Assembly: GCF_001467525.1 (NCBI RefSeq)
Contig: NZ_LNXS01000029.1
Location: 314,330-378,329 of the forward strand
Length of the DNA stretch: 64,000 nt
Origin: Legionella anisa
Lineage (GTDB): Bacteria > Pseudomonadota > Gammaproteobacteria > Legionellales > Legionellaceae
Direction of reading: 5' to 3'
Made by a program: the position numbers and the translations under genes. Positions 16,396 to 25,271 of this stretch are shown here, one piece after another. The notes under the pieces are model-generated. The model did not search any database. It was not told the origin of the DNA and saw only the letters and a list, made by a program, of their open reading frames with translations. The stretch's first letter is position 1, and every line of letters starts with the position of its first letter.

Positions 16396-17313
16396 TTAAA
16401 TCGAGTTGGTAACTGTTCCTAGTTTTTGGTATTTCAGTTCTTTCGCAGCAGATAAATGGGTCAATAGTCCGTCTAAAACATCTAATGTTTGCTTCAATGC
16501 AGTTAAGAGTGGGCTGGATACAAAGTTACTCAAAAAAGGATTTTCTTGTTTATAAAGGTTATCTGCGCGTTCAAGAAGCTCTGTTGTTTTTCGATACGCC
16601 TCAACCAACTCATCCATATTTCTCAAGTGAAGCGATTTATCAAAAAGTGTTTTATACTCTTCCCTTAGTGCACCTTCTTTAGCGATATCCAAGTTCTGTT
16701 GTGCAAAAAAACCTGAGCGGTTTTTGGGGTTAGCTAATTTTAAATAACTATTCAATAATTCTTCTAATTTAGGCTTTAGCTTATTGAGTTGATTGGTAAT
16801 ATATATTTGGTCTGTAATTTGTGTGAATGGTTGCTCGATATTTTCTTTTTTTAAAGAAGAAACCTCTATGTAAGTAAGTCCCAACTCACTAGCCCATTTC
16901 TTGGCTTCTTCAGAGGATATTTCCCTGCGTCCCAAATCTGCTTTACAACCAACAAGTATCATAGGAACTTTTTTGATTTCTTTTAAACGTTCAATATGCT
17001 CTTTCGTATGCAGCAAAGAGGTTCTATTGCTCAGGTCAAAACAAATCAAGGCGCCATCAACATGCCTAAAATAGGATGAGATTATTTTATGTAGCTTTGG
17101 AGCTCCCGAAGCATCCCAGATACGCAACTGGATTATTTTATTAAACGCTTTAAGCCGCCTAATTTGTTGGTCAACCCCCATTGTGTCCGTGTACTCGTCA
17201 GAACTATAGACATTTCCGCCACAATAAGTATGCAGCAAACATGATTTCCCGACATAGTTATCACCTAGAAGGATTATTTTGAAGTGTTCATTAAATTCTT
17301 GCTTTTGTTCCAT
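16396..17313 (-). CDS. Rab/Ras-like small GTPase, effector candidate
   Basis: Residues 10-175 form a eukaryote-like Ras-superfamily G domain. P-loop Gly17-Ser24 is GDNYVGKS, switch I Thr44 lies in DTMGVD, G3 is WDASG (67-70), G4 is the altered GCKAD (123-126) and G5 is VSS. The catalytic Gln after DxxG is Ala71, predicting slow hydrolysis. Residues 176-305 are helical and resemble nothing I know. There is no CaaX tail or signal peptide. A strong GGAGG site precedes the ATG. Rab-like proteins in Legionella are usually host-acting Dot/Icm effectors; translocation is inferred. It stands alone, with the family B element at its 3' end. Confidence 0.8.
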   Translation of the reverse strand: MEQKQEFNEHFKIILLGDNYVGKSCLLHTYCGGNVYSSDEYTDTMGVDQQIRRLKAFNKIIQLRIWDASGAPKLHKIISSYFRHVDGALICFDLSNRTSLLHTKEHIERLKEIKKVPMILVGCKADLGRREISSEEAKKWASELGLTYIEVSSLKKENIEQPFTQITDQIYITNQLNKLKPKLEELLNSYLKLANPKNRSGFFAQQNLDIAKEGALREEYKTLFDKSLHLRNMDELVEAYRKTTELLERADNLYKQENPFLSNFVSSPLLTALKQTLDVLDGLLTHLSAAKELKYQKLGTVTNSI

Positions 17314-17471
17314 GCTAAATATCCCTCCTTAGATCAATCTGAACAAATAATAACAAATAAATAATTGCGATTTAAGTGCTTTTTTGAACTAATAGTTAAA
17401 TTTTTTTAGCATGGATAAGCAATGAAATCCGAGTTTTGCTAATACAAACTCAGGAATTTAACGGTATCGTG

Positions 17472-18770
17472 TTACACTCCTTTACCTGGATTTTCCAAAC
17501 TTAAAATTCCAGTATTAAAATCATAAGCAAAAATCTCAGCATAACGTCCCCAATCAATCATTGTGCGCAATACACGTTCTGCTTCCTTTTCACTTAAATA
17601 ATCTTCAAGCTTACTCAAAAACCGTTCTTCAGAAACCCTATGTCCTACTTTTTCATCTAAAATACGGCGAATGTAGCGGGCAAGAGGTACTTTTTCCAAC
17701 AACCTCTGCGCAAATAATTGTTTACGCTCTTGGAGATCAGCCTCAGCAAATTGTTTGCCTAAGTCACTTAATTGAATATCTCCTGCAGAAACTTTAGCAA
17801 AACCTAATATTTCCAACGTTTCGAGTATGGGGAATAGATCATCAATATTCATCATCAGCTCATCAGCAAGTTCTGGCAAATCAATTCGTTCTTCAAAAGA
17901 AGTCATTGTTTCAATCAAGCCAGTCAATTCTGAAGGCTCTACATCAGGCAAACGATATCCCAAACCGATTTGTCGTTCTCTCTGCGCACGTTTTGCCTTT
18001 TCTTTGGGGCCAGTAGTCATTAAAGTATAAATTTTGTCCACCAAGGCACGGAACTCATGCGACTCAGGATCGCGTGGCTGCGGTAAAGTAACCGGTAATT
18101 CGGCGCGGATGTATCCAGGATCATTACCAAAAATTACAATTCTATCCGCTAATGTTGCTGCTTCTTCAATATTATGCGTTACTAATAAAATACCATTAGT
18201 ATTGGTTTTCTTTTCTTCCCACAATTCCAACAAGTCAGATTTCAGGTTTTCCGCGGTCAAAACATCAAGTGCAGAAAATGGCTCATCCATTAATAAAACA
18301 TCAGGATTAATTACGAGTGCGCGCGCAAAGCCAACCCGTTGACGCATCCCGCCAGAAAGTTCTTTAGGAAATGCGGACTCAAAACCATCAAGACCAATAA
18401 TATCAATTGCTTCAATTGCTCGATGCCTGCGCTCTTCACGACCTACGCCTTGCGCCTCTAGGCCAAGTTCCACATTTTCTAATACGGTAAGCCAGGGCAT
18501 CAATGCAAAAGACTGAAAAACCATCGCAATACCATCAACAGGACTGGTAACGGGTTTCCCTCGATAAGTCACTGTCCCTCTTGTAGGCGCGATAAGACCC
18601 GCGATAATACGCAATAAAGTGGACTTTCCTGAGCCGGACTTCCCTAATAATGCAACGATTTCACCTTCTTGCAGCTTGAAGTTCACATCTTCCAGCACAA
18701 GCAAATTTTGTTCCGCTGCTTTTTTAAATGACTTACTCAAGCCTTCTATAGCAATAATGGTTTCAGACAT
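17472..18770 (-). CDS. ABC importer ATP-binding protein with AAA-associated C-terminal domain
   Basis: ATPase of a nitrate/sulfonate/taurine-type ABC importer at the inner face of the membrane. Residues 1-250 hold Walker A GKSGSGKST, signature LSGGMRQRVGFARAL, Walker B LLMDEPFSALD and the switch THNIEEA. Residues from about 280 to 432 form an extra domain found on some NitT/TauT ATPases (the AAA-associated C-terminal domain), likely regulatory. It lies 9 bases after the permease gene and is transcribed with it. No substrate-binding protein gene is adjacent, so the substrate cannot be named. Confidence 0.87.
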   Translation of the reverse strand: MSETIIAIEGLSKSFKKAAEQNLLVLEDVNFKLQEGEIVALLGKSGSGKSTLLRIIAGLIAPTRGTVTYRGKPVTSPVDGIAMVFQSFALMPWLTVLENVELGLEAQGVGREERRHRAIEAIDIIGLDGFESAFPKELSGGMRQRVGFARALVINPDVLLMDEPFSALDVLTAENLKSDLLELWEEKKTNTNGILLVTHNIEEAATLADRIVIFGNDPGYIRAELPVTLPQPRDPESHEFRALVDKIYTLMTTGPKEKAKRAQRERQIGLGYRLPDVEPSELTGLIETMTSFEERIDLPELADELMMNIDDLFPILETLEILGFAKVSAGDIQLSDLGKQFAEADLQERKQLFAQRLLEKVPLARYIRRILDEKVGHRVSEERFLSKLEDYLSEKEAERVLRTMIDWGRYAEIFAYDFNTGILSLENPGKGV

Positions 18771-18779
18771 AAGTATCTT

Positions 18780-20519
18780 TTAATTAAAGTTAAAACGTTC
18801 TTCCGCCAACCGATAGAGCGGACGCCAAATCAAATGGTTAAAAGCAAGTACATACAAGCACATCATCGCCGTACCCAAAGCAATTCGAGGAAAGTCTCCC
18901 GTGGCTGTACTGGCTTGGATGTATTCACCTAAGCCTGTAGCTCTAAGTGTGGTATTACCCCAACTTACAAACTCTGCAACAATGCTGGCATTCCATGCCC
19001 CCCCTGCCGCCGTTATGGCACCCGTAATATAAAAAGGAAAAATCCCGGGCAAAGCCAATCTTTTCCACCAAATCCATCCTTTTAAGCCAAAATTGTCTGC
19101 AGCAAGATATAGCTCGCGCGGAATAGTCGATGCTCCCGCAATCACATTAAATAAAATATACCATTGAGTTCCAAGAATCATGAGTGGCGTTACCCATATT
19201 TCTACATTCAAATGAAATGCTACAATAGCAATTACAAATAAAGGATAGAATAAATTCGCAGGAAACGCTGCAACAAATTGAATCACGGGCTGTATTTTTT
19301 GGGCAATTCTTGGTCTTAAGCCAATCCACACCCCTACTGGAATCCAAATTACAGAGCTGATGAAAATCAAGCAAAGAACTCGTGTACCTGTTGCTGCACC
19401 AAGTAAAAACACATGCAAAATATCACTGACTTTCAATTCTGCGAGGATAAAGCGCAATAAAAACCCTGCTCCAGAGCAAACGCTGATTAAAACCAAGAGG
19501 CTCCAAACACGATCCAGGCGCTTTTGTTTTTTAAAATCAATTTCCTTAATTGCTTTGGCTTCATTTATCCTAAGCCAGCGCGCATTGACAAAATGATCAG
19601 TAAAAATACTGAGCACTTCAGCAAACTGCTTCATAAGCCGACTGCCACGAATCCAATCCACTAGCCAAGATTGATATTCAGTTTCATCATGCGAGGGCTC
19701 TGTTTTAAACTTTTCTGACCAGGCAATTAAAGGTCGGAAAAATATTTGGTCATATAAAAAAATAACAATAACCATAGCCAGAATGGCATAACCCACAGCA
19801 TGTAGATCACGTTGCTGGATTGCCAAGGCGATATAAGAGCCTACCCCGGGTAATCGAATATCTTGATGCGCTACAGAAATTGCTTCAGACAAAACCACAA
19901 AGAACCAACTAGCAGACATAGAAACCATCATATTCCATAGCAAACTCGACATGGAAAAAGGAACTTCCAGTTTCCAGAACCGTTGCCATACCGACAGTCG
20001 GAACATAGAAGAAACTTCTTGCAAATCATGCGGCAATGTTTTTAAAGATTGATAAAAACCAAAAGTCATATTCCATACCTGAGCGCAAAAAATAGCGAAA
20101 ATGGATGCACATTCCGGTCCTAACAAACTGTTAGGAAATAAACGGATAAACGCTGTCACTGTAATGGATAAGAAACTTAAAACCGGAATGGATTGCAAAA
20201 TATCGATAGCCGGTATGATGATTTGTTCTGCGCGACGATTTTTAGCTGCCCAAAGCCCTACCGTGAACGTAAAAAGGAGTGAAAAAAACAATGCAATAAA
20301 CATCCGAAGCACAGTACGTAGTGCATAAAAAGGAAGATTGGCAGGATCTAAAGAAATAGGTATCTGTTGCCCTAAGCGATACGGAGTGGCCATCTGTGAA
20401 CCGGCCCAGCCCAAAAAAAACAATATGGAAAAAATGAGAATAAGGAGCAGCAAATCCCAACGATTTATATATCGGCCAAATCTATCAGGATTAGCAAAGT
20501 AGAACCGACTTTCGCGCAC
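18780..20519 (-). CDS. Fused double permease of a NitT/TauT-type ABC importer
   Basis: At 579 residues it is about twice the usual single permease. Two binding-protein-dependent permease domains are seen: one around residues 70-270 with hydrophobic runs such as FYALRTVLRMFIALFFSLLF, and a second from about 350 to 570. Each contains an EAA-like coupling loop (EVSSMFRLSVWQRFWKLEVP; AADNFGLKGWIWWKRLALP). Translation starts at GTG behind a GAGGAGG site. It is the first gene of a two-gene operon with the ATPase. The single-chain permease could make an asymmetric channel. The substrate is unknown. Confidence 0.85.
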   Translation of the reverse strand: MRESRFYFANPDRFGRYINRWDLLLLILIFSILFFLGWAGSQMATPYRLGQQIPISLDPANLPFYALRTVLRMFIALFFSLLFTFTVGLWAAKNRRAEQIIIPAIDILQSIPVLSFLSITVTAFIRLFPNSLLGPECASIFAIFCAQVWNMTFGFYQSLKTLPHDLQEVSSMFRLSVWQRFWKLEVPFSMSSLLWNMMVSMSASWFFVVLSEAISVAHQDIRLPGVGSYIALAIQQRDLHAVGYAILAMVIVIFLYDQIFFRPLIAWSEKFKTEPSHDETEYQSWLVDWIRGSRLMKQFAEVLSIFTDHFVNARWLRINEAKAIKEIDFKKQKRLDRVWSLLVLISVCSGAGFLLRFILAELKVSDILHVFLLGAATGTRVLCLIFISSVIWIPVGVWIGLRPRIAQKIQPVIQFVAAFPANLFYPLFVIAIVAFHLNVEIWVTPLMILGTQWYILFNVIAGASTIPRELYLAADNFGLKGWIWWKRLALPGIFPFYITGAITAAGGAWNASIVAEFVSWGNTTLRATGLGEYIQASTATGDFPRIALGTAMMCLYVLAFNHLIWRPLYRLAEERFNFN

Positions 20520-20847
20520 AATGCCTCCTCAATAACTTAATCGACACCCAAATACATTCTGCAACTTAATAAACGCAGTATTTACAATTGAACTACAGTG
20601 AAACTTAATAATGACGTTAGATAAACTCTTGGATTACCCGCACTGGCGTTAGTTTCCCTTAATACGAACCACCGCTTGTTTCAGGATAATAAAATACCAT
20701 AAAGCCAGCATAATCGATAGATTAAAGCAGCTGAATAAAACACTTTCTACTTAAATAACTCCATTATTTTTATCAGGATACTACCTAAGCCAGAATAATT
20801 TGAACAAAAATTGAACTTTTTGATAATTTTGGTGTCTAATATAGTGA
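20520..20847. other. Intergenic stretch without a visible gene
   Basis: About 330 AT-rich bases between the GTG start of the permease and the candidate small RNA. I see no convincing ORF, repeat or tRNA. Promoters for the ABC operon (minus strand) and the small RNA (plus strand) should lie here. A possible pair for the latter is TTGAAC at 20,811 and TATAGT at 20,840, whose spacing is not ideal. Confidence 0.5.
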
Positions 20848-20957
20848 GCATTTCCCCCGAATGCTTAGCTCCGCTTTACCCCCTCTTAAGCGGGGCAGTG
20901 TTTGGATTTATCATCTAAACATGAGATTCGCCCCGGCAGCAGCCGGGGATTTTTTTA
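20848..20957 (+). ncRNA. Candidate structured small RNA or terminated leader
   Basis: The non-coding stretch contains GCATT/AATGC (20,848-20,864), CCGCTT/AAGCGG (20,871-20,894) and then a terminator hairpin CCCCGGC-AGCA-GCCGGGG followed by seven Ts. There is no plus-strand gene upstream that could need this terminator, and a TATAGT at 20,840 could start transcription. It could be a stand-alone sRNA of about 110 nt or an attenuator leader of the IcmL-like gene that follows. It does not carry the signatures of SRP RNA, 6S RNA or tmRNA. Confidence 0.5.
20931..20957 (+). terminator. Strong rho-independent terminator
   Basis: A seven-base perfect stem CCCCGGC/GCCGGGG with the AGCA loop is followed by ATTTTTTTATTT. 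It lies 76 bases before the IcmL-like start codon and is oriented on the plus strand. Confidence 0.8.
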
Positions 20958-21032
20958 TTTATAGTGAATGAGCTACACTATAGCAAAGTAATTATGAATT
21001 TAGTAATCATTCCTAATGAGCAGGGTATTCTC

Positions 21033-21575
21033 ATGAATAAAAAATTAGTCTTTGTTTTATTATTGATTTTTTTTCAATTAAGTTACGCACAACCGGATCA
21101 AGCTTTGCTATCCGTCTGGGTCAATGAAGCAATCGTTTCTACATATACCTTTAGTTATAAAAGTTATCTCGAAGATCAGAAAAAAATCGCTAAATATTTT
21201 ACTGCTGATGGCTGGATAGCTTACAGCAATGCGTTAAATGCTTCCAAATTGCCAGAGGATGTACAAAAGAATCTTTACACTGTAAGCGCCGTTGCAACTG
21301 CACCGCCCACAATCACCAATATTGATCCCACACATTGGAAAGCAACCATGGGACTAATCGTCGCTTATCAGAACCCACAATATCAACAACGACAACACTT
21401 GAACGTAACCATTAATTTCATGGTCGCGCCATCAGGCCAAGGGGTACGAGGATATAGCATTAGCCGTTTACAATCCACAGTAACCAAGCAACCTTGTAAA
21501 TGTGATGTTGAAGAAAATGAACCCGTACCAGCAAGTACGCCGAGTACTTCTACCCCCAATAATGCCAAGCAATAA
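21033..21575 (+). CDS. DotI/IcmL-like periplasmic protein
   Basis: The ATG at 21,033 is preferred to an upstream start at 20,964 because it opens a clean signal peptide (MNKKLVFVLLLIFFQLSYA) and the longer start abuts the terminator. The mature part has the pattern of the DotI/IcmL periplasmic domain: WVNEAIVSTYTFSY, YFTADGWIAYSNAL, then a beta-rich half with W and P residues (HWKATMGLIVAY). The tail is Pro/Ser/Thr-rich. True DotI has a membrane anchor and lies in the icm/dot locus; this is a shorter, secreted orphan paralogue. It could be a Dot/Icm accessory protein or a decoy. Function is not known. Confidence 0.72.
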   Translation: MNKKLVFVLLLIFFQLSYAQPDQALLSVWVNEAIVSTYTFSYKSYLEDQKKIAKYFTADGWIAYSNALNASKLPEDVQKNLYTVSAVATAPPTITNIDPTHWKATMGLIVAYQNPQYQQRQHLNVTINFMVAPSGQGVRGYSISRLQSTVTKQPCKCDVEENEPVPASTPSTSTPNNAKQ

Positions 21576-22017
21576 GTCCTAGATGCACGACGATTAACAT
21601 ACCAATCAAAATCAAAATAATATTTAATTTGGTTGGTATGGTTACATCTAAAGCGGATTGCTCCGGATGGTTAGGATTGTAATAAACATCAATTTCCGCA
21701 TTTTCTTGAAAGGCAATAGCCGCTTTATAAGCAACACTACGAGAATATTTACTGTTCGGATTATTATGAGCTGTATCTAAAAATAAATATTCTCCTGTTA
21801 AATCTTTATCATAAACTTGGTAGGTGTATTCAATTTTAGGCCAAACACTATGGCCTACTTGGGTCCATTCACACGCAGTAATACGACCTTTAACTTGTAA
21901 CCAGGACTGAGCTTGCACCAAAACTTGCCTATTACGCCAAAAATGGGCGAAGATGATTAAAAGAAAGAGCAACCATCCTAAATCCAGCATCCCACGCCAA
22001 ATATTTAGCTCAGTCAT
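21550..22017 (-). CDS. DUF3592 membrane protein
   Basis: 155 residues from the ATG at 22,017 (MTELNIW), which follows a GGAC site; a longer upstream reading would run into the gcvT leader. Two membrane segments (LGWLLFLLIIFAHFW near the start and ILILIGMLIVVHLGLIAW at the end) flank a soluble beta-rich domain. That domain has WLQVKGRITACEW, a YTYQV strand and DVYYNPNHPEQSAL, the DUF3592 pattern. Role unknown. Its 3' end overlaps the convergent IcmL-like gene by 26 bases. Confidence 0.75.
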   Translation of the reverse strand: MTELNIWRGMLDLGWLLFLLIIFAHFWRNRQVLVQAQSWLQVKGRITACEWTQVGHSVWPKIEYTYQVYDKDLTGEYLFLDTAHNNPNSKYSRSVAYKAAIAFQENAEIDVYYNPNHPEQSALDVTIPTKLNIILILIGMLIVVHLGLIAWHYWG

Positions 22018-22072
22018 TAAAGTAGTCCTAAGAAATATGCAGTATGCAATATACAGTATATATCGCAATAGG

Positions 22073-22097
22073 TATAATCACCCACATCAAGGTGATT
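22073..22097. promoter_or_regulatory. TATAAT box overlapping a hairpin upstream of gcvT
   Basis: TATAAT at 22,073 runs straight into the inverted repeat AATCACC-(8 bases)-GGTGATT at 22,076-22,097, just before the gcvT ribosome binding site AAAGGA. It could be the -10 element of the gcv operon with an operator or a short leader hairpin on top. No -35 element is obvious. There is no room for a glycine riboswitch. Confidence 0.35.
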
Positions 22098-22112
22098 GAA
22101 AAAGGACGTACA

Positions 22113-23195
22113 ATGATTGCTAAAACTCCCCTTCATGCTACCCATCAAGCATGTGGTGCTAAAATGGTCGATTTTCATGGCTGGGAAATGCCGTTACATT
22201 ATGGCTCTCAGATTAATGAACATCACTTTGTTCGTAAAGATGCAGGCATGTTTGATGTCTCGCATATGACTATTGTTGATATTCTTGGTGCCGGCGGCCG
22301 TCAATTTTTGCGCAAGCTTTTAACGAATGACGTTGACCAACTCGAACACAATGGAAAAGCGCTTTATAGTTGCATGTGTAATGAACATGGAGGAATTATT
22401 GACGATCTCATCGTCTACCAACGTGCTTCAGATAATTACAGAGTTGTCCTGAATTCAGCGACCCGACATAATGATTTAGCCTGGATTCGCAAAAAAAGTG
22501 AAGGATTTGCTGTTGGCTTGCAAGAACGAAGAGAATTGGCAATGATTGCCATCCAAGGACCTAAGGCAATAGAAAAAACCCTACAAACTCTTAATCCCGC
22601 CCAAATTGATGCCGTTTCAACGCTGACACATTTTGAATGCGTGGATGTTGAACAATGGTTTTTCGCCCGTACGGGATATACTGGAGAAGATGGATTCGAA
22701 ATTATTATGCCCCAAGAATCCGCGGTCCAATTATGGAATGATTTAATGCAAGCCGGAGTACATCCTTGTGGATTGGGTTCCCGAGATACGCTTCGACTGG
22801 AAGCCGGTATGCTTCTCTATGGCCAAGATATGGATACTACCACCAGCCCATTAGAATCGGGACTTTCTTGGACCATTAAATGGGAACCTACAGATCGAGA
22901 CTTTATTGGAATGGGCGCCTTATTCTCGCAAAAACAAATCGGAATAAAGCGAAAAATGGTAGGGCTTACCTTATTAGATAAAGGGATTATGCGTCACGGA
23001 CAAAGAGTCATCATTGCAGGTCATCCTGATGGGATTGTTACCAGTGGCAGCTACTCACCCACACTGGAAACATCCATAGCCCTGGCAAGAGTTCCAGTTG
23101 AAGCGGATGATGAAGTGATGGTAGACATTCGCGGTAAATTAGTCCCGGCAAAAGTAGGTAAGCCACGTTTTGTTAAAGCAGGAAAAGCAATTTAA
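22113..23195 (+). CDS. gcvT: Glycine cleavage system T protein (aminomethyltransferase)
   Basis: Moves the aminomethyl carbon from the lipoyl arm of GcvH to tetrahydrofolate and releases ammonia. The ATG at 22,113 after AAAGGA gives 360 residues, the normal size; the longer reading from 22,044 adds an unrelated leader. Motifs include VDFHGWEMPLHYG, DAGMFDVSHM and RTGYTGEDGFEI, and GLGSRDTLRLEAGMLLYG in the C-terminal half. It is the first gene of the gcvT-gcvH-gcvPA-yciI-gcvPB operon. Confidence 0.95.
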   Translation: MIAKTPLHATHQACGAKMVDFHGWEMPLHYGSQINEHHFVRKDAGMFDVSHMTIVDILGAGGRQFLRKLLTNDVDQLEHNGKALYSCMCNEHGGIIDDLIVYQRASDNYRVVLNSATRHNDLAWIRKKSEGFAVGLQERRELAMIAIQGPKAIEKTLQTLNPAQIDAVSTLTHFECVDVEQWFFARTGYTGEDGFEIIMPQESAVQLWNDLMQAGVHPCGLGSRDTLRLEAGMLLYGQDMDTTTSPLESGLSWTIKWEPTDRDFIGMGALFSQKQIGIKRKMVGLTLLDKGIMRHGQRVIIAGHPDGIVTSGSYSPTLETSIALARVPVEADDEVMVDIRGKLVPAKVGKPRFVKAGKAI

Positions 23196-23219
23196 AAACA
23201 TCGAAATAAGGATAAAACA

Positions 23220-23597
23220 ATGAATGAATTAAAATTCACTAATACCCACGAATGGCTAAAAGAAGAGCAAAGCATAGTAACCATAGGCATTACCGATCAT
23301 GCGCAACAATTATTGGGCGACATGGTTTTTGTCGAACTACCAGAAATTGGGGATGAAGTAAGTGCTGGTGAAGAACTTGGCGTTGTAGAATCCGTAAAAG
23401 CTGCTTCTGACTTTTATGCACCCGTTAGCGGTGTTGTTACCGCCATTAATGAAGTGGTTGTCGAAAATCCAGCCCTTGTTAATTCTGACCCTTATGCTGC
23501 TGGCTGGCTTGTCAAATTGAAACCCAGTCATCCTGATGAAATCAATAGTTTATTAACCGCTGAACAATATCAAAATGAGATAGCCGAGGAGCATTAA
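23220..23597 (+). CDS. gcvH: Glycine cleavage system H protein
   Basis: Lipoylated shuttle carrying the aminomethyl group between GcvP and GcvT. It has the 125-residue biotinyl/lipoyl fold with lipoyl lysine Lys60 in [15 protein letters not shown]. It follows gcvT by 24 bases with an AAGGA site and precedes gcvPA by 2 bases. Confidence 0.97.
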   Translation: MNELKFTNTHEWLKEEQSIVTIGITDHAQQLLGDMVFVELPEIGDEVSAGEELGVVESVKAASDFYAPVSGVVTAINEVVVENPALVNSDPYAAGWLVKLKPSHPDEINSLLTAEQYQNEIAEEH

Positions 23598-23599
23598 TC

Positions 23600-24979
23600 A
23601 TGCCTTATATCCCACACACTCCCAAAGACAGCAAAGCCATGCTTGATGCTATTGGCGCTCAAGATACCCAGGCTTTATTTGATGAAATTCCATTGTCTTT
23701 GCAATATGCAGGATTTCAAAATATGCCTGCGGGTATCAATGAAATGGATATGTTGAAAGAGGCCCAAAAGTTAGCAAATAAAAATCGTAATGGAATCTGC
23801 TTTATGGGTGCAGGATGCTACGAGCATCATATACCTGCAGCAGTGTGGGATATCGCTTCTCGTGGTGAATTCTTAACCGCATATACTCCTTATCAGGCAG
23901 AAGCCAGTCAAGGGACTTTGCAGTTGCTCTACGAATACCAAACCATGATTTGTGAATTAACCGGAATGGAAGTATCGAATGCGTCGATGTATGATGGAGC
24001 TACTGCATTAGCCGAAGCCATTTTAATGGCAGTACGGGTCAATAAGCACAGCAAAACAAGTCGAGTATTAATCACCGGAACAACTCATCCCCTTTATCGT
24101 GAAACCATCGAAACCATCCTGCGCAACCAGCATATTGAAGTGATTACCTTACCTTTTGATGAAAAACAAGGTATTACCTCTCTTTCAGCGTTAGAGCCCT
24201 ATACAGGAGAAGACATCACTGCACTGGTTATTGCTCAGCCTAACTTTTTTGGTTGTTTGGAAAAAGTGGATGAACTCAGTGATTGGGCACATCAGAACAA
24301 AACAATTAGTGTCGCTTGTGTTAATCCTGTGTCACTGGCCTTATTAAAACCGCCAGGATTATGGGGAAAGCATGGTGTAGATATTACATGTGGCGAAGGC
24401 CAACCTTTAGGCTCTCCTATGGCATCAGGCGGCCCATACTTTGGCTTTTTAAGCACTCGCATGGCGCATGTGCGCCAAATGCCCGGACGTATCATCGGAT
24501 GTACTTTGGATAAGGATGGAAAAAGGGGATTTACCTTAACCCTGCAAGCACGGGAACAGCATATACGCCGTGCGAAAGCAACCTCAAATATTTGCACCAA
24601 TCAAGGTTTATTGGTTACCGCAGCTACTATTCATATGAGCCTCTTGGGTGCGGAAGGGTTACGCCAGGTTGCAAGCCAATGCCATCATAATACTCATGAA
24701 TTAGTGGAGGTTTTAACACAAATTGAAGGAGTAGCGCAGGTTTTTGATACACCTTATTTTCATGAGGCATTGCTCAAGCTCGATCAACCTGTTGAGTACG
24801 TATTAAGACAATTAGCCGATTCAGGTATTACCGGAGGATATGCCCCAGGAACTCATTACCCACAATTGGCAAATACCCTTTTAGTCTGCGCTACTGAAAT
24901 GCGCACTGAAGAGGAAATTATGCTATTTGCAAAAACATTGAAATCAATTATGTCTCAGCGAGGTGGCTCATGTTTGTAA
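23600..24979 (+). CDS. gcvPA: Glycine dehydrogenase subunit 1
   Basis: N-terminal half of the P protein, which decarboxylates glycine; in this organism P is split in two. The opening YIPHTPKDSKAMLDAIG and the stretches FMGAGCYEHHIPAAV and FLTAYTPYQAEASQGTLQ are typical GcvPA. It has 459 residues. The 3' end overlaps the yciI-like gene by 10 bases. The pyridoxal phosphate lysine is on the partner GcvPB. Confidence 0.96.
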   Translation: MPYIPHTPKDSKAMLDAIGAQDTQALFDEIPLSLQYAGFQNMPAGINEMDMLKEAQKLANKNRNGICFMGAGCYEHHIPAAVWDIASRGEFLTAYTPYQAEASQGTLQLLYEYQTMICELTGMEVSNASMYDGATALAEAILMAVRVNKHSKTSRVLITGTTHPLYRETIETILRNQHIEVITLPFDEKQGITSLSALEPYTGEDITALVIAQPNFFGCLEKVDELSDWAHQNKTISVACVNPVSLALLKPPGLWGKHGVDITCGEGQPLGSPMASGGPYFGFLSTRMAHVRQMPGRIIGCTLDKDGKRGFTLTLQAREQHIRRAKATSNICTNQGLLVTAATIHMSLLGAEGLRQVASQCHHNTHELVEVLTQIEGVAQVFDTPYFHEALLKLDQPVEYVLRQLADSGITGGYAPGTHYPQLANTLLVCATEMRTEEEIMLFAKTLKSIMSQRGGSCL

Positions 24980-25269
24980 TCAAGTTAACCTATTTGGTTC
25001 CTCTAAGTGAAGTAGATAAGTATTTGCAGACACATAGAGAATTTCTAGATTACTACTATAAACAAGGCCTATTGGTGGTCTCTGGGCCTATGAAACCCCG
25101 CACCGGTGGAATCATCATTGCAGCTACAAATGACCGAGAATATCTGGAATCCATATTCAAGAAAGATCCTTATTATTTGGCGGAAATTGCCGAGTATGAA
25201 TTTATTGAATTTACTCCAGTCAATTATCGAACTGAACTTAAAGAATTTATTCAAAAAACGGAAGGCTAA
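24970..25269 (+). CDS. YciI-like protein
   Basis: A 99-residue ferredoxin-like-fold protein of the YciI family. [21 protein letters not shown] starts with a strand-helix, followed by the family segment [18 protein letters not shown] and a second half ending in [11 protein letters not shown]. YciI relatives have been proposed to be small hydrolases or dehalogenase-like domains, with a conserved His-Asp pair in some; here His22 is a candidate. It is inserted between gcvPA and gcvPB, overlapping the first and 2 bases from the second, so its product is made in step with the glycine decarboxylase halves. A role in that complex is only inferred. Confidence 0.8.
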   Translation: MFVIKLTYLVPLSEVDKYLQTHREFLDYYYKQGLLVVSGPMKPRTGGIIIAATNDREYLESIFKKDPYYLAEIAEYEFIEFTPVNYRTELKEFIQKTEG

Positions 25270-25271
25270 TT

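Noticed and set aside
20848..20957. SRP RNA, 6S RNA or tmRNA
   Set aside because: The conserved SRP tetraloop region, the 6S open bubble and the tmRNA tag and tRNA-like ends are not present.
22018..22112. Glycine riboswitch before gcvT
   Set aside because: Fewer than 100 bases separate the divergent genes and there is no tandem aptamer pattern.
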